A stretch of DNA of 64,000 nucleotides from NCBI GenBank assembly GCA_036496805.1, contig DASXKN010000019.1, forward strand, positions 88,159 to 152,158, given 5' to 3'. Every line of letters starts with the position of its first letter. The stretch's first letter is position 1. The DNA is from SZAS-103 sp036496805. GTDB lineage: Bacteria; Pseudomonadota; Gammaproteobacteria; Xanthomonadales; Xanthomonadaceae. Position numbers and translations under genes: made by a program. Shown here one piece after another: positions 1 through 7,872 of the stretch. The notes beneath the pieces were generated by a model that had not been told where the DNA came from, made no database searches, and saw only the letters and a list, made by a program, of their open reading frames with translations.

Positions 1-1013
1 ATCGGCATCTGGTTGGAAATCCACCAGGTGTCGTACCCCGATTCTTCCATCGTCCGCAGAATCGATGCCTCGTGCCAGGCGATGGACATGTCGGTCGGCG
101 GCTTGCGCGTGAGGATCATGGGAATCGCGGTGAGCGAAACCGGCCACGAGCTGTCCATGTCCGGGATCGGCACCAGGTTGCGGACCCGGGAAAGCTCGGG
201 ATTGGTTGGCCGCGGGTAGCCGAAAATCTGCCAGTGATCGCGACGGCTCGCCTCGCCGATCACGAGCACATAGACCTGGCGTCGCCCCGGATTGGCGATT
301 CGCCGCGCATGGAAGCGATAGGCTGCGAGCCGGGCCACGTTGGTCCGCATGGCCGCCCATTGCCTGCGATATTCGATAAAGCGGTGCGGCACTCCGAAGG
401 GGAATCCGTTCGGGATGAAGTCCGCCAGCGATGCCACCGACTGGACACCGTTGCGGAAGCGCGTGCCGAGGTCGCCACCCGCCCTGGAGGCGGACACGAT
501 GCCGCCGATCGGTGGCATCGTGATGAGGATCGCAAGCACCCAGTTGCGCGAGTCGTGTCGCCAGCGCAAGCCCGAGCGCCGGCTCCACCATGCCGCCAGC
601 AGCGGCAGCGCCAGCGCGGCCACAAGGCACAATGCAAGTAGCGGCAGGTCGTTGCCCAAGTATTCGCGGGCTTCCCGCGGGTTGGTGGCGATCAGTGTCG
701 CGAGGATCTCGGGCGTCGTCGGGTGGTGGTACCTGCCGATGTAGAACGCTTCCAGCGGGGCGAGTGCCGCGAAGGGCGCAAGCAGCAGGCAGGCGATCCA
801 GGGCCGGTTCCCGAACACGGCGAACAGCAGGGCCAGCAGGGCCGCCGGGATGAGCAGGGCGCTGATCCATATCCTGATGTTGCCGTGCTCGAAATGCAGC
901 CAGACGATGTCCGGAAGCAGCAGCAGTGCTAGCAACAGGAGGATCGCGCCGAAGGCCGCGCGGCGAGGATGCGCGGAGGACGGGCGATCCGTCGGGTCTG
1001 GGATGTTCGTCAT
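1..1013 (-). CDS. Phosphoethanolamine transferase-like membrane sulfatase-fold protein (partial, C-terminus outside window)
   Basis: The frame is open from an ATG at 1011-1013 to the window edge, giving about 337 residues; the C-terminal part lies outside. The translation has several N-terminal membrane segments (TM1 follows a short charged stretch), then a periplasmic sulfatase-fold domain beginning near residue 230 with VLVIGEASRRDHWQIFGY. The expected nucleophile region is present as SLTAIPMILTRK. It is clearly a paralog of the complete gene 48 bases upstream in transcription order, sharing the GEASRRDHWQ and P-T-N-P-E blocks. The family transfers phosphoethanolamine from phosphatidylethanolamine to lipid A, core heptose or, for Neisseria PptA, pilin. 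The substrate here is unknown. It probably belongs to the pilB-pilC-pilD transcript. Confidence 0.85.
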   Translation of the reverse strand, partial: MTNIPDPTDRPSSAHPRRAAFGAILLLLALLLLPDIVWLHFEHGNIRIWISALLIPAALLALLFAVFGNRPWIACLLLAPFAALAPLEAFYIGRYHHPTTPEILATLIATNPREAREYLGNDLPLLALCLVAALALPLLAAWWSRRSGLRWRHDSRNWVLAILITMPPIGGIVSASRAGGDLGTRFRNGVQSVASLADFIPNGFPFGVPHRFIEYRRQWAAMRTNVARLAAYRFHARRIANPGRRQVYVLVIGEASRRDHWQIFGYPRPTNPELSRVRNLVPIPDMDSSWPVSLTAIPMILTRKPPTDMSIAWHEASILRTMEESGYDTWWISNQMP

Positions 1014-1061
1014 CGATGGTTTCCGGTATCGCGGCCCGCGCTGGACTCGGCGGCAAGAACC

Positions 1062-2894
1062 TCACGCATGCTTCGGATGCACCTGCCCGCAGTCCTTGCT
1101 GAAGGTCGCGGTGTCGATGTCGCCCTGCGACGGGCGGTTCACGATGCGCGGGCGGTAGCGCCACTGCGGACTGAACAGGCTCCAGGAATGATCGTGCCCC
1201 GGGAAGTCGATGCCTGCGAGGTCGATCAGCGATTCGAAGGTGTCCGCGCTCATCGTGCGCTTGTTCGCGTTGGCGCGCAGCGCGGCCACGCGTTCCGGGA
1301 ACGCGCCGGCGAAGGAGTCCGAGTACCAGAACAGCGCCGGTATCTCGTATTCGTAGCGGGTGCCGTTGCCGTGGCCTTCCATCTTGCAGGTCGCGGTCGC
1401 CAGCGATTCGCCGTGGTCGGATTCGAACATCAGCGCGGTCACCGCACCGTCCTCGTGCAGGATCCCGATGATCGAGGCGAGCACGTGGTCGGTATAGAGG
1501 ATCGAGTTGTCGTAGCTGTTGATGTTGCGCTGCCTCGTTTCGGCGGCGTCCTCGTCGTCGGCGGCGTCGTCGCTGGCGCTGCCGCTCGCGGATGCGCTGG
1601 CGCTCGTGCTGTCGGCGGAATCGTCGTCGCCGCTGCCGCTGTCGTCGTCGGCCCAGGGATCGGACTCGGTGGGACGCCAGTGCTTGTAGGCATCCGGGTA
1701 GCGGTAGTCGTAGCTCTGGTGGTTGCCCATCATGTGCAGGACGATGAACATGTCCTTGTCGGAGTCGTGCAGCACGTCGCGCAGGGATTGCAGCAGGACT
1801 TCGTCGTAGGCTCCCGGCACGCTCCACGAGGCGTGGTTGAGGAACAGGTCGTGCTGGGCCTCGAAGGCGAAGGTCGAGACCGGCGAATCGTACTTGCCGA
1901 TCGCCTGCTGGTTGGAGATCCAGTAAGTCTCGTAGCCCGCCTCGCGCATCGCGCGCAGGATCGAGGCCTCGTCCCACCAGTTGAAGGCGGTGACCGTGAT
2001 CGGCTTGCGGGTGAGGATGATCGGGATCGCGGTGATCGACTCGGGCCAGGGCGTGTCGAGGTCGGTGATCGGCACCAGGTTGGAGACCTTGCTCATCTCC
2101 GGATTGGTCGGGCGGTCGTAGCCGAACAGTTGCCAGTGGTCGCGCCGGCTCGCCTCGCCGATCACCAGCACGTACACCTGGCGATGCGGGAAGGCGGCCA
2201 CGCGCCTGGCGTGGAAGCTGAAGGCATCGAGCCGCGCCACGTTGGCGCGCATCGCGTCCCATTCCTGGCGGTAGGTCGCCAGGCGCTGGATCAGTCCGAA
2301 CGGCCAGCCGTACTGGAACTCGTTGCCGAGATCGGTTTCCTTCTGCACGCCCGCGTGGAAGCGCGCGGCGGCGTTGCCCTTGGCGGTCGCTCCCGCCCAC
2401 ACGCCGATCGCCAGTGGCGCGAGGATCGCCAGCGCCGCCATCACGATGCGCGCGCGCGCGGGCAGGCGCAGGCCGGCGCGCTGGCTCCACCACGCCGCGA
2501 GCGCGGGAATCAGCACCGAGGCGAGCGCGCACAGCGCCAGCGGCACGAGCATCCCGCCGAGGTATTCGCGCATCTCGCGCGGGTTGGTGGCGATCAGGGT
2601 CGCGATGATCTCGGCGAAGCTCGGACGGTGGTAGGCGTCGATGTAGAACGCTTCCAGCGGCGCCAGCACGGCGAACGGCAACAGGATCAGGCAGGCGATC
2701 CAGATGCGCCCGCCGAAGATCGCGAACAGCAGCAGGAGCGAGGCGACCGGCAGGGTCACCGCGTCGATCCAGGGATGCGTCAGGTCGTGGCCCAGCGACA
2801 GCCAGAGCACGTTGGGCAGCATCAGCAGGAGCAGGAGCGCGGCGATCATGGCAATGGCCAGGCGCCGCCGCGCGGTCGTGGTGAACGGATTCAT
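1062..2894 (-). CDS. Phosphoethanolamine transferase-like protein with Ser/Asp-rich insert
   Basis: This 610-residue protein has five predicted N-terminal membrane segments (residues about 12-175) followed by a periplasmic alkaline-phosphatase/sulfatase-fold domain. The motifs VLVIGEASRRDHWQLFGY, SITAIPIILTRK (likely Thr nucleophile), NSYDNSILYTD and FESDHGES place it in the EptA/CptA/OpgE superfamily. The start is chosen because the ATG overlaps the pilD stop as ATGA, which indicates translational coupling. About 37 residues of almost pure Asp, Ser, Ala and Gly interrupt the catalytic domain just before the YDNS block (nt about 1537-1655). Typical family members lack this. Its acceptor could be lipid A, core sugar or pilin; only the neighbours favour pilin. 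Confidence 0.9.
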   Translation of the reverse strand: MNPFTTTARRRLAIAMIAALLLLLMLPNVLWLSLGHDLTHPWIDAVTLPVASLLLLFAIFGGRIWIACLILLPFAVLAPLEAFYIDAYHRPSFAEIIATLIATNPREMREYLGGMLVPLALCALASVLIPALAAWWSQRAGLRLPARARIVMAALAILAPLAIGVWAGATAKGNAAARFHAGVQKETDLGNEFQYGWPFGLIQRLATYRQEWDAMRANVARLDAFSFHARRVAAFPHRQVYVLVIGEASRRDHWQLFGYDRPTNPEMSKVSNLVPITDLDTPWPESITAIPIILTRKPITVTAFNWWDEASILRAMREAGYETYWISNQQAIGKYDSPVSTFAFEAQHDLFLNHASWSVPGAYDEVLLQSLRDVLHDSDKDMFIVLHMMGNHQSYDYRYPDAYKHWRPTESDPWADDDSGSGDDDSADSTSASASASGSASDDAADDEDAAETRQRNINSYDNSILYTDHVLASIIGILHEDGAVTALMFESDHGESLATATCKMEGHGNGTRYEYEIPALFWYSDSFAGAFPERVAALRANANKRTMSADTFESLIDLAGIDFPGHDHSWSLFSPQWRYRPRIVNRPSQGDIDTATFSKDCGQVHPKHA

Positions 2895-3778
2895 CGCATG
2901 CCGGACAGTCGCAGGTAGGTATCGATCAGGTACGGACCCCAGAGCAGCTGGACCCAGCCCGCCGCCGCGAGATAGGGGCCGAACGGGATCGGCGTGGCAC
3001 GGTCGCGTCCGCGCAGCATCAGCCAGGCGCTGCCGATGACCGCACCGAGCAGGGCCGAGATCAGCACGATTGGAAACACTCCCTTGATCCCGCACCAGGC
3101 GCCGAGTGCCGCGAGCAGCTTGAAGTCACCGCGCCCCATGCCTTCCTTGCCGGTCAGCAGCTTGAAGCCCCAGAACACCGACCACAGGCTCAGATAGCCG
3201 GCTGCTGCGCCCCACAGTGCGCTCACCGGATCGGCGAACAGGCCGAGCGTGCTGGCGAGCAGGCCGATCCAGAGCAGGGGATAGGTCAGCTGGTCGGGCA
3301 GCAGGGTCGTGCGCAGGTCGATGCCCGAAAGCGCGACCAGGAACCAGGTGAAGACGAGGGCCGCCGCCGATTCCCAGTGCGGCCCGAAATGCCAGACCAC
3401 GCCGGCGCTGGCGACCGCGGTCAGCAGTTCGACCGCCGGGTATTGCATCGAGATCGGCGCCTTGCAGTAACGGCAGCGTCCGCCGAGGCTCAGCCACGAC
3501 ACCACCGGGATGTTGTCCAGGGCGGAGAGCTGGTGGTGGCACTTCGGGCAGAACGAACGCTCCACCACGATGCCCGGAGGCGCCAGCTCGACCGCGCTTT
3601 CGCCATCGGCCGAATCCGCATCGGGCAGGCCCAGCATGTCGCGGCTGTCGCGCCGCCATTGCCATTCCAGCCGCGCCGGAATGCGCAGGATGACGACGTT
3701 GAGGAAGCTGCCGATCAGCAATCCGAACAGGAAGGTGCAGCCGACCATCCAGGCCGGCTGCAGCAACAACTCGATCAT
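2891..3778 (-). CDS. pilD: Type IV prepilin leader peptidase / N-methyltransferase PilD
   Basis: PilD cleaves the G^F bond of prepilin leaders and N-methylates the new N-terminus at the inner membrane. The protein (295 residues from ATG; a GTG three bases upstream is possible) has an N-terminal GSFLNVVILRIP motif, two CxxC pairs (FCPKC and CRYC) typical of the methyltransferase zinc region, and aspartyl-protease motifs GIDLRTTLLPDQ and GMGRGDFKLL with the two catalytic Asp residues. About eight hydrophobic segments follow. It starts ten bases after pilC ends and overlaps the next gene by ATGA. In many relatives coaE follows pilD; here two phosphoethanolamine transferases take that place. Confidence 0.96.
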   Translation of the reverse strand: MIELLLQPAWMVGCTFLFGLLIGSFLNVVILRIPARLEWQWRRDSRDMLGLPDADSADGESAVELAPPGIVVERSFCPKCHHQLSALDNIPVVSWLSLGGRCRYCKAPISMQYPAVELLTAVASAGVVWHFGPHWESAAALVFTWFLVALSGIDLRTTLLPDQLTYPLLWIGLLASTLGLFADPVSALWGAAAGYLSLWSVFWGFKLLTGKEGMGRGDFKLLAALGAWCGIKGVFPIVLISALLGAVIGSAWLMLRGRDRATPIPFGPYLAAAGWVQLLWGPYLIDTYLRLSGMR

Positions 3779-3788
3779 CACGACCCGG

Positions 3789-5072
3789 TCAGACCGCCGC
3801 GGCGAGCTTGAAGATGGGCAGGTACATGCCGATCACCATGCTGCCCACGAGCACGCCGATGATGATCATGATCATCGGTTCGAGCAGGCTCGACAGCGAG
3901 TCGACGGCGTTGTTGACCTCTTCCTCGTAGAACTCGGCGATCTTGAACAGCATCGCGTCGAGTGCGCCGGATTCCTCGCCGATCGCGATCATCGACACGA
4001 CCATGTGCGGGAACAGGTTGACCTGCTTCATCGCCAGGTTGAGCTGGTAGCCGACCGAGACGTCGTCGCGGATCTTCTTCACGGCGTCGGAGTAGACCAC
4101 GCTGCCGGTCGCGCCGCCGACGGTGTCGAGCGCCTCGACCAGCGGCACGCCGGCCTTGAACGTCAGCGCCAGGGTGCGCGCGAAGCGCGAGATCGCCGAC
4201 TCGTGCAGGATCTTGCCGATGATCGGCAGCTTGAGCGCCATGCGGTCGACGAAGTGGGCGAACTTGGTCGAGCGCTTGAACAGGAAGATGATGCCGCCGA
4301 TGGTGCCGCCGACGATCAGCAGCGCCATCCACCAGTAATGCACCATGAAGTCCGACGCGTTCACCAGCATCTGGGTGAAGGCCGGCAGGTCCGCGCCGAA
4401 GCTCTTGAACACGGCCTGGAACTGCGGCACCACGAAGATCAGCAGGACCGCCGAGACCAGGACCGCCACCGCGATGACCGCGGCCGGGTAGTACAGGGCC
4501 TTCTTGATCTTGCCCTTGAGGGTCTCGATGCGCTCCTTGTAGGTCGCCACCGTGTCGAGCACGGTGTCGAGCACGCCGGCGCCTTCGCCGGCCTTGACCA
4601 GGTTGCGGTAGAGCTCGTCGAACTGCACCGGATGCTTGCCGATCGCCTCGTGGAGCGAGGAGCCGCCCTCGATCTGGATGCGGATGTCGTCGAGCAGCTT
4701 TTTCAGGCGCGGGTTCTTCTGGCCGGCGCCGATGATCTCGAACGAACTCACCATCGGGATGCCCGCCTGCATCATGGTGGCGATCTGGCGGCTGAAGATG
4801 GCGATGTCGCGCGCGGTGATGCGCGAGCCGCCGGCGCCGAAGAGCGACTTGCCCTTGACCTTGACCATCGTCGGATTGACGCCTTGCCGGCGCAGGTCGG
4901 CGCGGAGCAGGTTGGCGTTGCGCGCCATCTGCTCGCCTTTCATCTTCTTGCCGCGCTTGTCGGTGCCGGCCCACACGAACTGAACCATCGGGTTGGCATT
5001 GCGCGGAGTCTGTCCAGCGCCCGGGGCCTGGCCCTGGGTCTGGGTACGTACCGCTGCTTTGGTGGCGGCCAT
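3789..5072 (-). CDS. pilC: Type IV pilus inner-membrane platform protein PilC
   Basis: This is the polytopic platform protein on which PilB drives pilin assembly. At 427 residues it has the usual two GspF/PilC repeats (about residues 90-215 and 295-420) with FSRQIATMMQAGIPMVSSFEII in the first and FARTLALTFKAGVPLVEALD in the second, plus three membrane segments. The first 28 residues are Ala/Gln/Thr-rich and poorly conserved; a second Met at residue 29 (MVQFVWAG) could be an alternative start. The ATG lies three bases after the pilB stop. Family assignment is secure; only the start is slightly open. Confidence 0.97.
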   Translation of the reverse strand: MAATKAAVRTQTQGQAPGAGQTPRNANPMVQFVWAGTDKRGKKMKGEQMARNANLLRADLRRQGVNPTMVKVKGKSLFGAGGSRITARDIAIFSRQIATMMQAGIPMVSSFEIIGAGQKNPRLKKLLDDIRIQIEGGSSLHEAIGKHPVQFDELYRNLVKAGEGAGVLDTVLDTVATYKERIETLKGKIKKALYYPAAVIAVAVLVSAVLLIFVVPQFQAVFKSFGADLPAFTQMLVNASDFMVHYWWMALLIVGGTIGGIIFLFKRSTKFAHFVDRMALKLPIIGKILHESAISRFARTLALTFKAGVPLVEALDTVGGATGSVVYSDAVKKIRDDVSVGYQLNLAMKQVNLFPHMVVSMIAIGEESGALDAMLFKIAEFYEEEVNNAVDSLSSLLEPMIMIIIGVLVGSMVIGMYLPIFKLAAAV

Positions 5073-5075
5073 GGC

Positions 5076-6791
5076 TTATTCCTTGGTTACACGGTTGATT
5101 TCGGCGAGGCTGGTGTGGCCGTTCCGGGCCTTGAGCAGGGCCGACTGGCGCAGGTCGCGGATGCCCTCGCGCTGAGCGGCCTCCCCGATGTCCATCGCGT
5201 TGCCGCCCTCGAGGATGATCTTTTGGATCTCCTCGGTCAATCGCATGACCTGGTAGATGCCGAGGCGGCCCTTGTAGCCCTCGTTGCAGTCGGAGCAGCC
5301 GACCGCCTCGTACAGGCGCAGGCCGCGCTTGATGTCGGCATCGCTGAAGCCCTCGGCTTTCAGCGCGTGCTCGGGCAACTGCACCTCGCGCTTGCAGTCG
5401 TGCAGGCGGCGGGCGAGGCGCTGGGCGATCACCAGGGTCACCGAGGAAGTGATGTTGTAGGGCGCGATGCCCATGTTCATCAGGCGCGAGATCGTCTGCG
5501 GGGCATCGTTGGTGTGCAGGGTCGAGAGCACGAGGTGGCCGGTCTGCGCGGCCTTGATCGCGATCTCGGCGGTTTCCAGGTCACGGATCTCGCCGACCAT
5601 GATCACATCCGGGTCCTGGCGCAGGAACGAGCGCAGGGCCGCGGCGAAGGTCATGCCCTTCTTGACGTTCATCTGCACCTGGTTGATGCCGGGCACGCGG
5701 ATTTCGACCGGGTCCTCGGCGGTGGAGATGTTGCGTTCGTCGGTGTTGAGGATGTTCAGGCCGGTGTACAGCGACACGGTCTTGCCCGAGCCGGTGGGGC
5801 CGGTGACCAGGATCATGCCGTAGGGCTTGGCCAGCGCCTGCAGGTACAGTTCCTTCTGGTCGTCCTCGTAGCCGAGCTTGTCGATGCCCAGCTTGGCGGC
5901 CGAGCTGTCGAGGATACGCAGCACCACCTTTTCGCCGAACAGGGTCGGGCAGGTGCTGACGCGGAAGTCCATGGCGCGGGTCTTGGACAGCATCAGCTTG
6001 ATGCGGCCGTCCTGCGGGACGCGACGCTCGGCGATGTCGAGCGATGCCATCACCTTCAGGCGCGCGGCGATGCGGGTGTTGAGCTTGACCGGCGCCTTGG
6101 CGACCGTGCGCAGGATGCCATCCATGCGCGTACGCACGCGGAAGTCGGTTTCGTACGGCTCGAAATGGATGTCCGAGGCGCCGCGCTTGATCGCGTCGAC
6201 CAGCACCTTGTTGACGAACTTGACGACCGGCGTGTCGTCCGCCTTGTTCGGGTCCGCCGTCTCGGGCTCGTTGTCGCTGATGTCGCCGGTTTCGAGGCTT
6301 TCGAGACCTTCCGTGTCGTCGTTCGACAAGGAGTCGCCGGCCGTCACCGCCTTGTCGGTCACGCGCCGCAGGGTGTCCTCGTCGACCAGGATGGGTTCGA
6401 CCATCAGGTTGGTGGCGAACTTGATCTCGTCGAGCGCGCGCGTGTTGGTCGGATCGGAGGTGCCCACGAACAGGCGGTTGCCGCGCTTGAACAGCGGAAG
6501 CACCGCGTGCTTCTGGACCAGTTCCTCGCTGACCATCTTGATCGCGGACTGCGACAGGTCGAGCGCATTGGCATCGAACAGCGGGATGCCGAACTCGAAC
6601 GAGTTCGCCGTGGCGAGCTGGGTGGTCGTGATCAGGCGCTTCTCGATCAGGTACTGCTGGACGGGCTTCTTGTCCTTCAGCGCCTCGTCCATCGCCTTGC
6701 GCGCATCGGGCTCGGCCAGTGCTCCGTCCAGCACCAGACGCCGGACGATGCCGGTGATGCCCACCAGATTGGCCGTGACTGCCGCGTTCAT
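5076..6791 (-). CDS. pilB: Type IV pilus extension ATPase PilB
   Basis: This 571-residue cytoplasmic hexameric ATPase powers pilus extension. An N-terminal GSPII_E N domain is followed by the ATPase core with Walker A GPTGSGKT (about residue 334), Walker B DPDVIMVGEIRD (about 398) and the LSTLHTND His box. The zinc-binding region normally has two CxxC pairs. Here the second is intact (CSDC near residue 500) but the first reads LHDCK, so one Cys is replaced by His, which could still bind metal. The gene heads the pilB-pilC-pilD group. The 214-base gap to the divergent glycosyltransferase operon holds a 15-bp tandem repeat. Confidence 0.97.
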   Translation of the reverse strand: MNAAVTANLVGITGIVRRLVLDGALAEPDARKAMDEALKDKKPVQQYLIEKRLITTTQLATANSFEFGIPLFDANALDLSQSAIKMVSEELVQKHAVLPLFKRGNRLFVGTSDPTNTRALDEIKFATNLMVEPILVDEDTLRRVTDKAVTAGDSLSNDDTEGLESLETGDISDNEPETADPNKADDTPVVKFVNKVLVDAIKRGASDIHFEPYETDFRVRTRMDGILRTVAKAPVKLNTRIAARLKVMASLDIAERRVPQDGRIKLMLSKTRAMDFRVSTCPTLFGEKVVLRILDSSAAKLGIDKLGYEDDQKELYLQALAKPYGMILVTGPTGSGKTVSLYTGLNILNTDERNISTAEDPVEIRVPGINQVQMNVKKGMTFAAALRSFLRQDPDVIMVGEIRDLETAEIAIKAAQTGHLVLSTLHTNDAPQTISRLMNMGIAPYNITSSVTLVIAQRLARRLHDCKREVQLPEHALKAEGFSDADIKRGLRLYEAVGCSDCNEGYKGRLGIYQVMRLTEEIQKIILEGGNAMDIGEAAQREGIRDLRQSALLKARNGHTSLAEINRVTKE

Positions 6792-6843
6792 CCGTCCCCC
6801 AGGATACGGAGCTATTCCGGAATCTACCGCAAAACGGGCCGGG

Positions 6844-6948
6844 GAAGTAGTCCATCACGAAGTAGCCCATCACGAAGTAGCCCGGCGCGAAGTGACTCGG
6901 CGCGAAGTGACTCGGCGCGAAGTGGCTCGGCGCGAAGTGGCCCATCGC
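6844..6948. repeat. 15-bp tandem repeat (7 copies) in the pilB upstream region
   Basis: Seven contiguous 15-bp units each begin with GAAGT, at 6844, 6859, 6874, 6889, 6904, 6919 and 6934. The units differ at two to four positions and fall into two sub-types (CCATCAC-ending and CTCGGCGC-ending), so the array seems to have grown by local duplication. It fills much of the divergent intergenic region between pilB (starts 6791) and the glycosyltransferase operon (starts 7006). No gene is supported in either direction. The array could alter promoter spacing or bind a regulator, but this is not shown. Confidence 0.9.
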
Positions 6949-7005
6949 GCGACGGCTGGCTGGCCGCTGCGCTAGGCTAGGCGCTGGAGCATCAGGGGAG
7001 AGTTC

Positions 7006-7872
7006 GTGGACAGGGAGTTGAGCATCGTGTTGCCGGCCAAGAACGAACAGGATGGCCTGGCCACCTTCCTGCCGAGGTTGCGCGCCCAGTTCCCGCAGGC
7101 CGAGGTGATCGTGGTGGACGACGGCTCGACCGACGCCACGGCGCGGGTCGCGGCCGACGCCGGCGCCCGCGTGGTGGGCTCGCCCTATAGCATGGGCAAT
7201 GGCGCGGCGATCAAGCGCGGGGCGGCGGCGGCCGGTGGCCGGATCATCGTGTTCATGGATGCCGATGGCCAGCACGAGCCCGAGCATATCAACGCCCTGC
7301 TGGCGAAGCTGGACGAGGGCTACGACATGGTGGTCGCGGCCCGCGACGGCGAAGGCCAGGCCAGCCGCGGCCGCGGGATGGCGAACGGTTTCTACAACCG
7401 CCTGTCGAGCTGGATGACCGGGCACCGCATCCTCGACCTGACCTCGGGATTCCGGGCGGTGCGCGCCGACAAGTTCCGCGAGTTCCTGCACCTGCTGCCG
7501 AACGGGTTTTCCTACCCGACCACGATCACCATGGCCTTCTTCCGCAGCGCCTATCCGGTGGCCTACGTGCCGGTGCCGGTCAAGCAGCGGATCGGCACGA
7601 GCCACATCCGCCCGCTGCGCGACGGCGTGCGTTTCCTGCTCATCATCTTCAAGATCGCCACCCTGTATTCGCCGCTGAAGCTGTTCGCGCCGGTGGCGAT
7701 GACGTTCTTCCTGACCGGCGTGGGCTACTACGCCTACACCTTCATCGTGTCCCACCGCTTCACCAACATGAGCGTGGTGCTTTTCAGCGCGGCGGTGATC
7801 GTGTTCCTGATCGGCCTGATCTCCGAACAGATCACGGCGCTGATGTACCGCCCGACGCGAGGGGACATGTGA
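7006..7872 (+). CDS. GT2 family polyprenyl-phosphate glycosyltransferase (DPM1/GtrB-like)
   Basis: This 288-residue GT2 enzyme has the A-fold nucleotide-sugar domain with SIVLPAKNEQDGL, VDDGSTDAT and the metal-binding MDADGQHEPEH (DxD). Two membrane segments near residues 225-280 are typical of enzymes that load a sugar onto undecaprenyl phosphate. The start is GTG at 7006, supported by AGGGGAG five bases upstream. It is the first gene of a five-gene operon in which each gene overlaps the next by four bases (GTGA here). It probably supplies a lipid-linked sugar to periplasmic GT-C enzymes or modifies a growing glycan. The sugar identity is unknown. Confidence 0.9.
   Translation: MDRELSIVLPAKNEQDGLATFLPRLRAQFPQAEVIVVDDGSTDATARVAADAGARVVGSPYSMGNGAAIKRGAAAAGGRIIVFMDADGQHEPEHINALLAKLDEGYDMVVAARDGEGQASRGRGMANGFYNRLSSWMTGHRILDLTSGFRAVRADKFREFLHLLPNGFSYPTTITMAFFRSAYPVAYVPVPVKQRIGTSHIRPLRDGVRFLLIIFKIATLYSPLKLFAPVAMTFFLTGVGYYAYTFIVSHRFTNMSVVLFSAAVIVFLIGLISEQITALMYRPTRGDM

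Noticed and set aside
6844..6948. The repeat array as a CRISPR locus
   Set aside because: Units of 15 bp are contiguous with no spacers and no cas genes are present, so this is a simple tandem repeat.
3510..6980. A very long plus-strand open frame (about 1150 codons) opposite pilD, pilC and pilB
   Set aside because: It is a shadow of the minus-strand pil genes. Its translation is His/Asp/Gln/Arg-rich with no domain, while the opposite strand encodes clear PilB, PilC and PilD.
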